NCBI RefSeq assembly: GCF_026626665.1
Contig: NZ_JAPNKE010000002.1
Location: forward strand, 1,675,204 to 1,739,203
Source of the DNA: Nannocystis pusilla
GTDB lineage: Bacteria > Myxococcota_A > Polyangia > Nannocystales > Nannocystaceae
Direction of reading: 5' to 3'
DNA: 64,000 nucleotides
Shown: one piece after another, positions 35,093-44,251 of the stretch
Numbering within the stretch: position 1 is the stretch's first letter
How the letters are laid out: each line of letters begins with the position of its first letter
Made by a program: the position numbers and the translations under genes
The notes under the pieces: model-generated
The model's database searches: none
Told to the model about the DNA's origin: nothing
What the model saw: only the letters and a program-made list of their open reading frames with translations

Positions 35093-36424
35093 TCAGGAGC
35101 GCGCGATCCGGGCGTTGCGGCGCGGGCCGCTCGACGCGGCCGCGGCGCGCTTCCACGGCCACCACGACTTGCGCGGCGGCTCGGCGGTGCGCTGGCGGCG
35201 GTCGGTCCGCGCGGGCCGCTCGGAGGCGGGGGCGCGGCTGCGCTGGTCGCTGATCCGCCACGGGCGCGGGCGGCGGGAGATCGAGAGCAGGACCCCGGTG
35301 GCGCCCATGCTGACCAGCAGCGAGGAGCCGCCGTACGACAGGAACGGCAGGGTGATGCCCTTGGCCGGGATCACGTCGAGGACCACGGAGATGTTGATCA
35401 AGGCCTGGAAGCCGAACAGGGCCGAGAGCGCGACGGCGAGGTAGGTGCCGAAGCGGTCCGGGGCGCCGCGGGCGGCCACGAGCCCGCGCCACACGAGCAG
35501 GCAGAACAGGCCGATCACGGTCCACACGCCGACGAGGCCGAGCTCCTCGGCGATGCTGGCGAGGATGAAGTCGGTGTGGTTCTCGGGCAAAAACCCGAGC
35601 TTCTGCCGGCCGGCGCCGAGGCCGAGGCCCCACGTGCCGCCCGAGCCGACGGCGATCAGCGACTGCTGGATCTGGTACGACTGCTCGCCCGAGAGGAAGT
35701 CGAGCAGGCGGCCCTTGCGGAAGCCGACGCCGACGATCTGCGACCAGGCCAGCGGCGCGGCCAGCATCATGGCGGCGACGACGTAGGTGATCCGCGTGCC
35801 GGCGACGAACAACGCGGTCAGCGTCACGGCGCCGAGGAGGATGGTGGTGCCGAGGTCCTTCTCGAGCAGGACCAGGACCATCGTCAGCGAGGCGACCAGC
35901 AGCGGCGGGAGGAAGCCGGCCTTGAAGCGGCGCACGCGCTCGCCCTGGCGGGCCAGCATGGCCGAGAGGAACATCGCCAAGAACACCTTGGCGAGCTCGC
36001 TCGGCTGGATGTTGATGCCGGGCGCGCGGATCCACCGGCGCGCGCCGTTGACCTCGTCGCCGACGGCGAGCACGAGCAAGAGGCCCATGAGGCCGATGCC
36101 CATCAGGTGCGGGGCGAAGCGGCGGAAGATCCGGTAGTCGAGCCGCGACGTGAGCACCATGACGGCGGTGCCGAGCGCGAACAGCACGCTCTGGCGGCCG
36201 AGGAAGTACTCCCAGTCGTGGTAGCGCACGCGCGCGGTGTAGACGCTGGCGCTGTAGACCATGACGAGGCCGAGGCAGGCCAGCGACATGGCGGCGAAGA
36301 ACAGCCAGGGGTCCATGGCCCGCCGCTCCTCGCCCTCGTCCGCGACGAGCGACGGCGAACCCTCCGCGGGTGCGACGACGGGGTCGTCTCCCGGGTCCGG
36401 GGCCGCGGTCTCGCTCGGGGTCAC
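35093..36424 (-). CDS. FtsW/RodA/SpoVE-family peptidoglycan polymerase
   Basis: 443 residues. Integral membrane glycosyltransferase that polymerises lipid II together with a class B penicillin-binding protein. About ten membrane segments; signature motifs are NGARRWIRAPG, INIQPSELAKVF (catalytic Asp replaced as usual by neighbouring residues of the family), LEKDLGTT, PENHTDFI and PAKGITLPFLSYGGSS. The N-terminal 45 residues are acidic and the C-terminal 70 are Arg-rich and cytoplasmic. FtsW and RodA cannot be separated from sequence alone; no division or mur genes are adjacent. GTG 36424 is preferred because GAGGGG lies 7 bp upstream; ATG codons at 36442 and 36472 lack this. Confidence 0.9.
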   Translation of the reverse strand: MTPSETAAPDPGDDPVVAPAEGSPSLVADEGEERRAMDPWLFFAAMSLACLGLVMVYSASVYTARVRYHDWEYFLGRQSVLFALGTAVMVLTSRLDYRIFRRFAPHLMGIGLMGLLLVLAVGDEVNGARRWIRAPGINIQPSELAKVFLAMFLSAMLARQGERVRRFKAGFLPPLLVASLTMVLVLLEKDLGTTILLGAVTLTALFVAGTRITYVVAAMMLAAPLAWSQIVGVGFRKGRLLDFLSGEQSYQIQQSLIAVGSGGTWGLGLGAGRQKLGFLPENHTDFILASIAEELGLVGVWTVIGLFCLLVWRGLVAARGAPDRFGTYLAVALSALFGFQALINISVVLDVIPAKGITLPFLSYGGSSLLVSMGATGVLLSISRRPRPWRISDQRSRAPASERPARTDRRQRTAEPPRKSWWPWKRAAAASSGPRRNARIARS

Positions 36425-36502
36425 GCCCAGCCCCTCGCACATGTGCGCGCGCGAGGCGAGTTTTCGGCGCAAACCGGGGGGTGCGCAGGTGCGCCGCGCC
36501 AG

Positions 36503-36525
36503 GTTGACAACGAGGGCGTGTCAAC
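36503..36525. promoter_or_regulatory. Operator-like inverted repeat between divergent genes
   Basis: GTTGACA (36503-36509) and TGTCAAC (36519-36525) are a perfect 7-bp inverted repeat spaced 9 bp, in the 212-bp gap between the divergent FtsW/RodA and 36637 genes. TTGACA is also a -35 consensus, so the dyad might combine promoter and operator. Confidence 0.45.
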
Positions 36526-36636
36526 TTGACCCGGCGGCGTGCCCAAATGGCGCCGAGGCGGGTCTGGAGGGGCTTTTTGACGTTTTCGGCGGGGCCTTGC
36601 GCGAGCCGGGGGGTCGCGTCATCCTCACGGACGTCC

Positions 36637-37794
36637 ATGCAGCTCTCGCGTCGTCCGCTCCACGGCCTGTGCGTCGTGCTCGCAATCTCGCTGATCGCGC
36701 CGCCCGTGGCCGCCAAGCCGGCGAAGAAGCAAGACGCCCCGGTCGGGACCGCCAGCTCGAGCCGGCCGATCGACCCCGACATGCCGGACGCCGGCGACGA
36801 GGCGATCCCCGACGCCCCGCTCGAGGAGGGGCAGGTCGCCCCCGGCGCCCGCGCCACTTCGGGATCTGGCCCGAAGAACAGCTCGGGGATCTCGATGTCG
36901 CGCAAGCCCAACGTCGGCAGCGACACGCTCGCCCTGCAGTTCGACGCCGAGGCGTCGGCCCGCTTCGACGAGGGCAACTACCGCGAGGCGGCCCGCATGT
37001 GGGTCAAGGCGCTCGACGCCCTGTCCGAGAACGAGTCGAACCACAGCGTCCGCTCGGCCATGCTGCTCAACGCGGTCACCGCGTACGAGCAACTGTACGT
37101 CGAGTCCGGCGAGGTCGACATGCTCAAGCGCGGGCAGCTCATCATCTCGGACTACCTGCGCGCCTGCAAAAAGCGCTACGGCTCGGTCTGCGACCGCTAC
37201 CAGGAGACCGCCGACGCCCGCAAGCGCCTCGAAGAGCTGATGAAGCGCATCGAGGAGGCGCAGCCGAAGATCAAGAAGATCCCGCCGGAGATCGACACCG
37301 CGCCGGGCGGCCGACCCTACAACCGCGCGATCGTCCAGCCCTCGGCGCCGCCGTGGATCGGCGCCGCGTTCGCGGTCGGCGTGGTGTTGGGCGCCGGCGG
37401 CGCGGGGCTCATCTACTGGTCGCGCACGCACGAGTTCAAGAAGAGCTCCGCCGAGCAGGCGGCCGAGGGGACCGCCGAGTCGGCCAAGATCGACTTCCGC
37501 GAGGAAGGCGACACGACGGGCGACACCGGCGATACGGGTGACACCGGCGACACCGGCGACACCGGCTCGAGCGGCTCGGCGACGACGCAGATCGAGCTGG
37601 ACTCCAACGTCCGCCGCGACCTGGCGACGGCCGCCGGCGTGTTCCTGGCGGCCGCCGGCGTCGGCCTCATCATCATGGCCTCGGTCAGGCTGGCGAAGCA
37701 CCGCCGGATCAACCGCGAGCGGGCGTCGGTGCTGTCGGTGTTCCCGGCCCTCACGCCGGGCGGCGGCGGGCTCGGCCTCAGCGGCCGGTTCTAG
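36637..37794 (+). CDS. Exported TPR-like protein with two C-terminal TM helices
   Basis: 385 residues. The signal peptide ends at PPVAAKP. A disordered segment (to about 95) precedes a helical TPR-like part: ASARFDEGNYREAARMWVKA, MLLNAVTAYEQLY and KRYGSVCDRYQETAD. Two transmembrane helices, IGAAFAVGVVLGAGGAGLIYW and LATAAGVFLAAAGVGLIIM, flank a loop with about six Gly-Asp-Thr tripeptides. This arrangement is common in myxobacterial envelope proteins of unknown role. The start is chosen because it alone gives a signal peptide. Confidence 0.8.
   Translation: MQLSRRPLHGLCVVLAISLIAPPVAAKPAKKQDAPVGTASSSRPIDPDMPDAGDEAIPDAPLEEGQVAPGARATSGSGPKNSSGISMSRKPNVGSDTLALQFDAEASARFDEGNYREAARMWVKALDALSENESNHSVRSAMLLNAVTAYEQLYVESGEVDMLKRGQLIISDYLRACKKRYGSVCDRYQETADARKRLEELMKRIEEAQPKIKKIPPEIDTAPGGRPYNRAIVQPSAPPWIGAAFAVGVVLGAGGAGLIYWSRTHEFKKSSAEQAAEGTAESAKIDFREEGDTTGDTGDTGDTGDTGDTGSSGSATTQIELDSNVRRDLATAAGVFLAAAGVGLIIMASVRLAKHRRINRERASVLSVFPALTPGGGGLGLSGRF
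37507..37566 (+). repeat. 9-bp coding minisatellite (Gly-Asp-Thr)n
   Basis: GGCGACACC-type 9-mers in tandem encode GDT repeats in the loop between the two membrane helices of the 36637 protein. Confidence 0.8.
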
Positions 37795-37817
37795 CGGGCT
37801 GGCGCGGAGACGCCGGG

Positions 37818-37894
37818 TCTGTCCCTCGGGATATGTACGGCTGTCCTCGCGGACAGGCTGCGTCGGCCTGGCTCGCGGGACAGGTGTGCACGTC
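37818..37894. repeat. Degenerate 14-bp units after a stop codon
   Basis: TCTGTCCCTCGGGA (37818) then TATG (37832); GCTGTCCTCGCGGA (37840) then CAGG (37854); CAGG again at 37881. The phase slips between pairs, so this is a decayed version of the array seen elsewhere. It begins 24 bp after the stop at 37794. Confidence 0.65.
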
Positions 37895-37926
37895 CTCGCC
37901 GACGGCGGCGAGGGAGGGGCTCGGCG

Positions 37927-38124
37927 CCTGTCCTTACGGACAGGGTCTTGGCTGGCGAGACGATCGTCGGGGTGATCGGGTCCGGCCCTGTCCTTGCGGA
38001 CAGGGCCGCGGCCGGCGCGACGAGCGTCGGGGTGGCCGGGCCCGGCCCTGTCCTTGCGGACAGGGCCGCGGCTGGCGACACGATCGACCGGGTGGCTTGG
38101 CCCGGACCTGTCCTTGCGGACATG
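37927..38124. repeat. 60-bp tandem repeat, 3.3 copies, each with a hairpin
   Basis: Copies start at 37927, 37987 and 38047, with a partial one at 38107 ending in CATG. Each begins CCTGTCC-TTRC-GGACAGG, a 7-bp stem with a four-base loop, equal to two phased 14-bp units, followed by about 32 bp of conserved sequence. Sixty is a multiple of three, so frames stay open on both strands, but no coding evidence exists. Confidence 0.9.
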
Positions 38125-38235
38125 TGAACCGCGCGGCGCGGGCCGGCGCGGCGCAGCGGGCTCAGGGGGCCGGGGGCTCGCGCGAGGACGCGGCCCTGGT
38201 CGCCGGGGAGGCTTCCGCGCGGGCGCGGCCGGTGC

Positions 38236-38241
38236 TAGGGT
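38236..38241 (+). promoter_or_regulatory. Putative -10 box (leaderless)
   Basis: TAGGGT, 8 bp before ATG 38250. Confidence 0.4.
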
Positions 38242-38249
38242 CCCAGGCG

Positions 38250-39095
38250 ATGGGATTGCGGACGATCAGCGAGAGCCGCTGCTTCGGCGGCGTACAGGGG
38301 ACCTACAGCCACGCGTCGACGGCGACCGGGACGGAGATGCGGCTGTCGGTGTTCGTGCCCGAGCAGGGCCGCTCGAGCGCGCTGCCGGCGGTCATCTACC
38401 TGTCCGGGCTGTCCTGCACCGAGGAGAACTTCACGGTGAAGGCGGGGGCCCAGCGCTGGGCGGCCGAGCTCGGTCTCGTCGTGATCGCCCCCGACACGAG
38501 CCCGCGCGGCCCCAACGTGGCCGACGACCCGGCCTACGACCTCGGCCAGGGGGCGGGTTTCTACGTCGACGCGACCGAGTCGCCGTGGGCGCCCCACTTT
38601 CGCATGTACTCGTACGTGGCCGAGGAGCTGCCGGCGTTGATCGCGGACAAGTTCCCGCTGCGCCCCGGGGCGCTCGGGATCATGGGCCACTCGATGGGCG
38701 GCCACGGGGCGCTGGTCCTCGGCCTGCGCGAGCCGGGGAAGTTCGCGTCGGTGTCGGCGCTGGCCCCGATCGTGGCGCCGTCGCAGGTGCCGTGGGGGAC
38801 CAAGGCGTTCTCGGCGTATCTCGGCCAGGACCGGCAGCTCTGGCGTCCGTACGACGCGACCGCGCTGGTCGAGGACGGCCACCGCCGCCCGGACCTCATC
38901 CGCATCGATCAGGGCGAGGCCGACAAGTTCCTCGGCGAGCACCTGCGCCCGGAGCTGTTCGCCGCCGCGTGCGCGCGGGCGGGGCAAGCGGTGGAGGTGC
39001 ATCGCCACGCGGGGTATGACCACGGGTACTTCTTCGTGGCGACGCTGATCGGCGAGCACCTGCGCCACCACGCCGAGCTGCTGGCGAAGCGCTGA
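38250..39095 (+). CDS. fghA: S-formylglutathione hydrolase
   Basis: 281 residues, the usual family length. Serine hydrolase of the esterase D family that splits S-formylglutathione to formate and glutathione in formaldehyde detoxification; cytosolic. Nucleophile elbow GHSMGGHG (S148), oxyanion region LSGLSCTEENF, Asp in IDQGEADKFL and catalytic His in GYDHGYFF (H258). No formaldehyde dehydrogenase gene is adjacent. ATG 38250 is chosen by alignment of the N-terminus (SESRCFGGVQGTYSH) and the TAGGGT box upstream. Although the frame stays open far upstream through the 60-bp repeats, that extension has no family support. Confidence 0.93.
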   Translation: MGLRTISESRCFGGVQGTYSHASTATGTEMRLSVFVPEQGRSSALPAVIYLSGLSCTEENFTVKAGAQRWAAELGLVVIAPDTSPRGPNVADDPAYDLGQGAGFYVDATESPWAPHFRMYSYVAEELPALIADKFPLRPGALGIMGHSMGGHGALVLGLREPGKFASVSALAPIVAPSQVPWGTKAFSAYLGQDRQLWRPYDATALVEDGHRRPDLIRIDQGEADKFLGEHLRPELFAAACARAGQAVEVHRHAGYDHGYFFVATLIGEHLRHHAELLAKR

Positions 39096-39174
39096 GCGGT
39101 CGGCTCGCGAGAACGCGACGACTCGGTCGCGCGAGGACGAGACGGCGACTGGGCTCGACGCGGCGCGGGGCCAG

Positions 39175-39250
39175 GCTGGCTTCAGGGACATGTTCGTCAG
39201 GACATGCCCGTGGCGGCATGTCCTGGCGGGCATGTCCCGCAGGCCAGCCG
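39175..39250. repeat. 14-bp phased array between convergent genes
   Basis: CATG at 39189, 39203, 39217 and 39231 with 14-bp steps, a degenerate unit at 39175 and CAGC at 39245. Units CATGCCCGTGGCGG and CATGTCCTGGCGGG each pair with the next CATG (the second through a G-T pair). The array ends against the stop at 39256. Confidence 0.88.
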
Positions 39251-39255
39251 GCCGC

Positions 39256-42200
39256 TCAGGCCACGGCCTTGCGCAGGGCCAGGTAGGCGTCGCTCAGCAT
39301 CCACACGCACAGGTCCTGGGCGTTGCGGCTGAGGACGATGCGCTGCTTGATGTTGCCGTTGGCGAAGCCGTCGAGGAGGCACGCGGCGGACAGGACGCCG
39401 GCGACGTCGCCGGACAGCAGCAGGGCCATGCGCAGGTCGGTGGTGAGGGTCGCGCGGGCGGTGGCGGCCGGCTCGAAGTGGTGGCTCGAGAGGGCCTGGC
39501 AGACGCGCAGCAGCGGGCGGCGCTGGCGGCGGGGCAGGTTCTTGCCGAGGTTGTTGGCGACGTCGCGCAGGCGGCGGGCGTCGGGGTCGGCGGTGATGGC
39601 GTTGAAGACCTTCGTGACCTCGAAGCTGGCGGCGATCATGAGGTCGAGCTCGACCGGCACCAGCGAGCGCACGCGGCCGCCGCCGAGGGCCCGGCGAGCC
39701 AGGGCCAGCGCCCCGAGGCCGCGCCAGCTGATCGGGTCGCCGCGCAGCCACAGGTTGACGCCGAGGCGCAGCGTCGGCTCCTCGCCCTCGTCGAGGACGG
39801 CGACGGTGTTGTTGATCGAGGTGGCGCGCATCGCCATGTCCTCGATGCCGAGCAGGCGACACCACTGCTGCAGGTTGTTGCGGATGGCGCCGGTGTCGAC
39901 GTTGGGCGGGACGGGCACCGTCTCGTCGCCGTTGAGGCCGGTGAACTCGGGGAACATCCGGTCCATCGCCGTCTCGACGCAGGTGAGCAGGTCGTTGATG
40001 TCGGGCAGCTCGCCCGGGGCGAACAGGAGTTGCCGGAGCGCCGGCGTCGCGAAGGCGGCCTGCAGGCCCTGGGCCGAGGCGGGGCGCATGAAGCCGTCGG
40101 GCAGGCCGATCGACTCGCCGGGCTCGAGCGCGTGGACGAGGAGGCGGGCCATCTGCGCCAGACCAGGGTTGGGCCGGTTGGCGACCTCGGCGAGCAGGCG
40201 GATGTCGCTCGGGTTGAGCGCGCCGCGACCGATGCCGCCGAGCATGGCCAGGCGGATCGGCTCGAGGAAGGTGGAGACGCGCTCGGTCTGGCCGAGCCGC
40301 TCGAGCAGGCGGGTGAGCAGGAGGATCGTGGTGCGGTTGCCGGGCCCGAGCTCGGCGGCCCGCTCGACGGCGGCCAGCGCCTGGGCTTCGCGACCTGGCA
40401 CTTCGGCCAGGAGGCTGGCGCGGCGGAAGTAGAGCTCGTGCAGGCGATCGGGGTCGCGCTCGCGGGCGCACAGGCGATCGAGCAGCTCGGCGGCCTCGGC
40501 GGGCTGACCTGTCCGTTCGAGCAGGCCGGCCATGAGGGTGATGGCCCGCGGGTCGTCGCCGCGCGAGGAGAGGACGATCCGGCCGTGCTCGAGCGCGCGG
40601 GCGAGGGTCTCGGGGGCGCGGGCGAGGTAGCCGGCGAGGATCAGGCGCAGGTCGACGGCCGAGGGATCGGCGGGGTCGTAGAGCGCGAGCAGCTGCTCCA
40701 TGACGCGCGCCGACTCGGCCTCCTTGCCGAGCTGCTGGTAGCAGCGCACGAGGCCGCGGAGGGCCTGCTTGCCGTCGGGCCGGGCCTGGGCGGCGACGGT
40801 GAAGTAGGCGAGCGCGTCCTCGTCGCGGGTGCTCTGCTCGCCGAGGTAGACGCCGAGCTCGTAGCGCAGGCCGGCGTCGCTGATCCGGCCGAACACGGTG
40901 CGCAGGAGGTCGAGCGCGGGCTTGGGCTCGGGCAGCTGGCTGGCCAGGGCGCGGGCGAGGCCGATGGCGTCGCGGTAGTGCGGATCGCGGCCCAAGATCT
41001 GGCCGAGCAGGCCGAGCGCGACCTCGGCGTCGGCCGGCTTGCCGGAGTTGCCGGCCCGCACCGCGGCGTCGCGCGCCTCGGCCATGAGGGTGTGGACGCT
41101 GACTGCCTTGGTCTTCGGCGCGGCCGACTCGCGCGCGGCGCCGGAGGACACGCGCTGCAGGCCGAGCTCGGCCGGGGCCAGCGAGGGCATGGCCCGCAGG
41201 GCGGCGCGGTAGGCCCGCTGGGCCTCGTTGATGGCACCTGCCTGTTCGAGCAGCTCGGCGCTCTCGAGGTAGAAGATGGCCCGCTCGCCGTCGCTCTGGG
41301 CCCGCACCGCGCGCGCCGACGGCGTCGGTCATCGCCAGCGGGTTGTTCGGGTCGGACAGCAGGCCCTCGAGCAGGCGCACCGCGTAGGGGTTGCCGGGGT
41401 CCTCGCGCAAGGCGCCGAGGATCGCGTTGGCGGCGAACTCGCGGTCCTCCGGGGCGGCGGAGCGCAGCAGGACCTCGGCCGACTCGACCAGCAGGGTGGC
41501 CTTGTAGTGGGTGTCCTCGCTGACGCGCGCGAGCCGGAGCCGTTGATTCGGCAGCGACTCGGTGTCGCCGGTCTTGCGCAGCAGGTTCTTGTACTCGCGC
41601 AGGAGGATGGCGTCGTCGGGGGTGTGCTCGATCGCCTCTTCGTAGGTGCGCCGCGCCTCGTCGAGGTTGCGCTCGGCGAGGTGCAGGCGCGCGAGGTGGA
41701 CCAGCACGCCGGCCTTGGCCGGGCCGCTCAGGTGCTGGCTCTGATCCTCGAGCAGGCGCACGAGGTTGGCGACGTCGCGGTTGGCGACCAGCAGCCGGCG
41801 CGCGCGCTCGCTGGCGAGGCCGTGCAGCGGCTGGACCGCGAGCGCGGCCCGGTAGTGCTGCAGGGCCCGATCCTCGTCGACGAAGGCGGTGTCCGACTCG
41901 GGCCTGGCGTCCTTGCGCGCGAGCGTCTCGGCGAGCAGGCCGAGGCGGTAGTGGTAGTCGGCCAGGAGCGCGGGGCTGTGCGGCAGGTCCTGGGCGCGCA
42001 GCAGGTCGTAGGCCTCGCGCACGCGGCCGTTGGCCGACAGCAGCTGCAACAGGCCCTCGCGCGCGGGCACGAGGTCGGGGTTCAGGCGGTAGGCGCGGGT
42101 GAGGTAGTCGATCGCGCGGTCCATGTCGCCGACCTCCTCGAAGCAGATCCGGCCGGCCTTGAGCGCGAGCACGGCGGGATCGCTGGTGGGGTCGAGCTCG

Positions 42201-44251
42201 GGCTCGTGCAGGCGCAGGAGGTCGTCGAGGTCGCCGCTGTCGCGGTAGATGCGGGCCAGGGCCCGCAGCGCCGGGGTGTAGCCGGGCGTCATCGCCAGCG
42301 CGCGCTCGTAGGCCTCGCGGGCCGCGGTGCGCTGCTTGAGGTGGAACTCCTGGGCCTCGCCGAGCTCGACGAGGATCGCGGTGCGGGCGGTGTTCTCCTC
42401 GAGGCGATCGACGAGCAGCTGCAGGGTGCCGATCAGCACCGGCGTGCGGCCGTGGGTGCGGCACAGGCCGGCGAGCTGGTAGAGCGCGAGCACGTCGTCC
42501 TGATCGAGCTGGGCGATCTCTTGCAGCGTGGCGATCGCGAGGTCGACGTCGTGCAGCTCGTTCTCGGCGATGGCGGCGATGCGGCGCAGCGCGGCCAGCC
42601 GCTCGCTGCCCTCGCTCGACTCCCGCGCCTGCCGCTGCAAGGTGGCGGCGGCCTGGGCCCAGCGCCGCATCTTCTCGTAGACGCTGCCGAGCGCGCGCAG
42701 GCAGTGGGCGCTGCGCGGGTCCTCGGCGACCGCGAGCTCGTAGACCTCGGCGGCGCGCGGCAGGTTGCGCTCGAGCTCCTCGTGGACGAAGCCGAGGCGC
42801 ACGAGGATGGCGGCCCGCTCGGCGCCGTGCGGCTGGTGCTGGGCCCATTCGGTGAGGTGCGAGACGAGCGCCGGGATGTCGCCGGTGGCCCGCAGGATGT
42901 CGGCCAGCGCCTGCCAGACCCACCGCTGCTCGGGCAGGTGCGTGCGCACGAACCGGAGGTCGACCTCGAGGCGGCGATACGCGGCGGCCTCGTCGTCGGT
43001 GAGCGGGTCGGGCTGGACGTCGTCGTCGCCGCCGTCCTGCAGGCGGCGCAGGGTGCCGTCGTCGCTCATGGCGCTCTGACGAGCGGCCAGCGGCGTGGCG
43101 CTCCAGCGCATGCGGGCGATCTGCTCGCGCACGATCGCCTGCTCGCGGGTGTCGTCGAGCAGCGGGGCGAGGCGCGCCAGGATCTCGATGTAGTTGGGGT
43201 CGGGCTCGCCGCCGTGGCGCGCGAGGGCCTGACCGGCGAGGGCGTAGGCGAGGGCGTCGAGCAGGCCCTGGGCGGCCGACTCGTCGGCGCTGCGATCCAG
43301 CCAGGCGCGCACGTCGGCGAGCAGCGGCGCGGGCACGGGCTCGCTGCCGAGGACGACGACCGCGAGCTGCAGGGCGGTGGCGGCGGTGATCGGATCTTCG
43401 GCGAGGCCGGCGAGGCGGCGGTACAGCTCCGACAGCGCCGAGGGGGTGCCGCCGCCGTCGTGGCGGATCGTGCGGATCAGCCGGCGCAGCGCGGTGGCGT
43501 TGGTGGGGTCGTCGGTGTGCGCGAGCTCGAGGTAGCTCCGGCGCTGGCGCGGGTCGTCGGTGACGTGGGCGAGGTCGAGGCGCCGGGCGGCGCGCAGGCT
43601 CGGCAGGTCGATCTTGCGCACGTTGGTCGCCAGCAGCCGCTGGGCCTCGCCGTGGCGCTTGAGCAGGATCGCGGCGTCGACCGCGAGGGCGACCGCGATC
43701 GGGTGATCGGGCATGATCACGATCGCGGCCTGGTAGCTGCCGTAGGCGCGGCCGATGTCGCCGGTGGCGTCCTCGATGCGCTGGCCGTGCTCGATCCACG
43801 CGGCGACGCGCACGGCCGGCGGCTGACTGTCGTCGCTGGCCTCGTGGAACAGCTCGGCCAACTCCGCCGCGAGGTCGGCCCGGACGGCCTGCACGGCCGC
43901 GGCGACCTGGCGCACCGCGGGGCTGCCGGCCGCGAGCACGTCGTCGCCCTCGATGAGGCCCAGGCGCTCGCGCTGGACTCGACCTGTCTCTCCGGTCAGG
44001 GCGGCGCGCAGGTCGGGGCTCTGCTCGCGCGCGGCCTCGGCGGCCAGGACGTCGGCCAGCAGCCACCAGTCGACCGCGGGCAGGGCCAGCGCGCCGGGGG
44101 CCAGCGGGAGGTCGAGCGGCCAGAAGGCGTCGGGCAGGTCGAGCAGCGACGGCGGCGGGCCGCTGCCGGTGACGCGCTCGGCCGGGGCGGCGCCCAGGTC
44201 GAGCGGACGACCGCACTCGTCGAGAGGGAGGGGCTTGCGCGGGCCGGTCAT
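39256..44251 (-). CDS. Giant TPR-repeat protein, second paralog (one frame break)
   Basis: About 1665 residues. Apart from the first 100, the protein is nearly all TPR-like helix pairs, for example YRLEVDLRFVRTHLP-type linkers followed by DPRSAHCLRALGSVYEKM, AREAYERALAMTPGYTPALR and DRAIDYLTRAYRLNPDLVP. The last 250 residues form a different domain that resembles the C-terminus of the upstream gene product. TPR proteins scaffold complexes; no enzyme motif is visible. The start ATG overlaps the previous stop as ATGA, so translation is coupled. The frame breaks near 41308-41316 in an alternating GC tract. Losing one base or restoring a GC pair joins PLAMTDAVGA to RAQSDGERAIFYLE. Confidence 0.82.

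Noticed and set aside
37791..38123. Minus-strand or plus-strand protein made of 20-residue repeats across the 60-bp tract
   Set aside because: A 60-bp period keeps all frames open automatically; there is no start signal or family support, and fghA has a well-supported start downstream.
37927..38124. CRISPR array
   Set aside because: Spacing between repeats is itself conserved, not unique spacer sequence, and no cas gene is nearby. The 14-bp arrays are too short in period.
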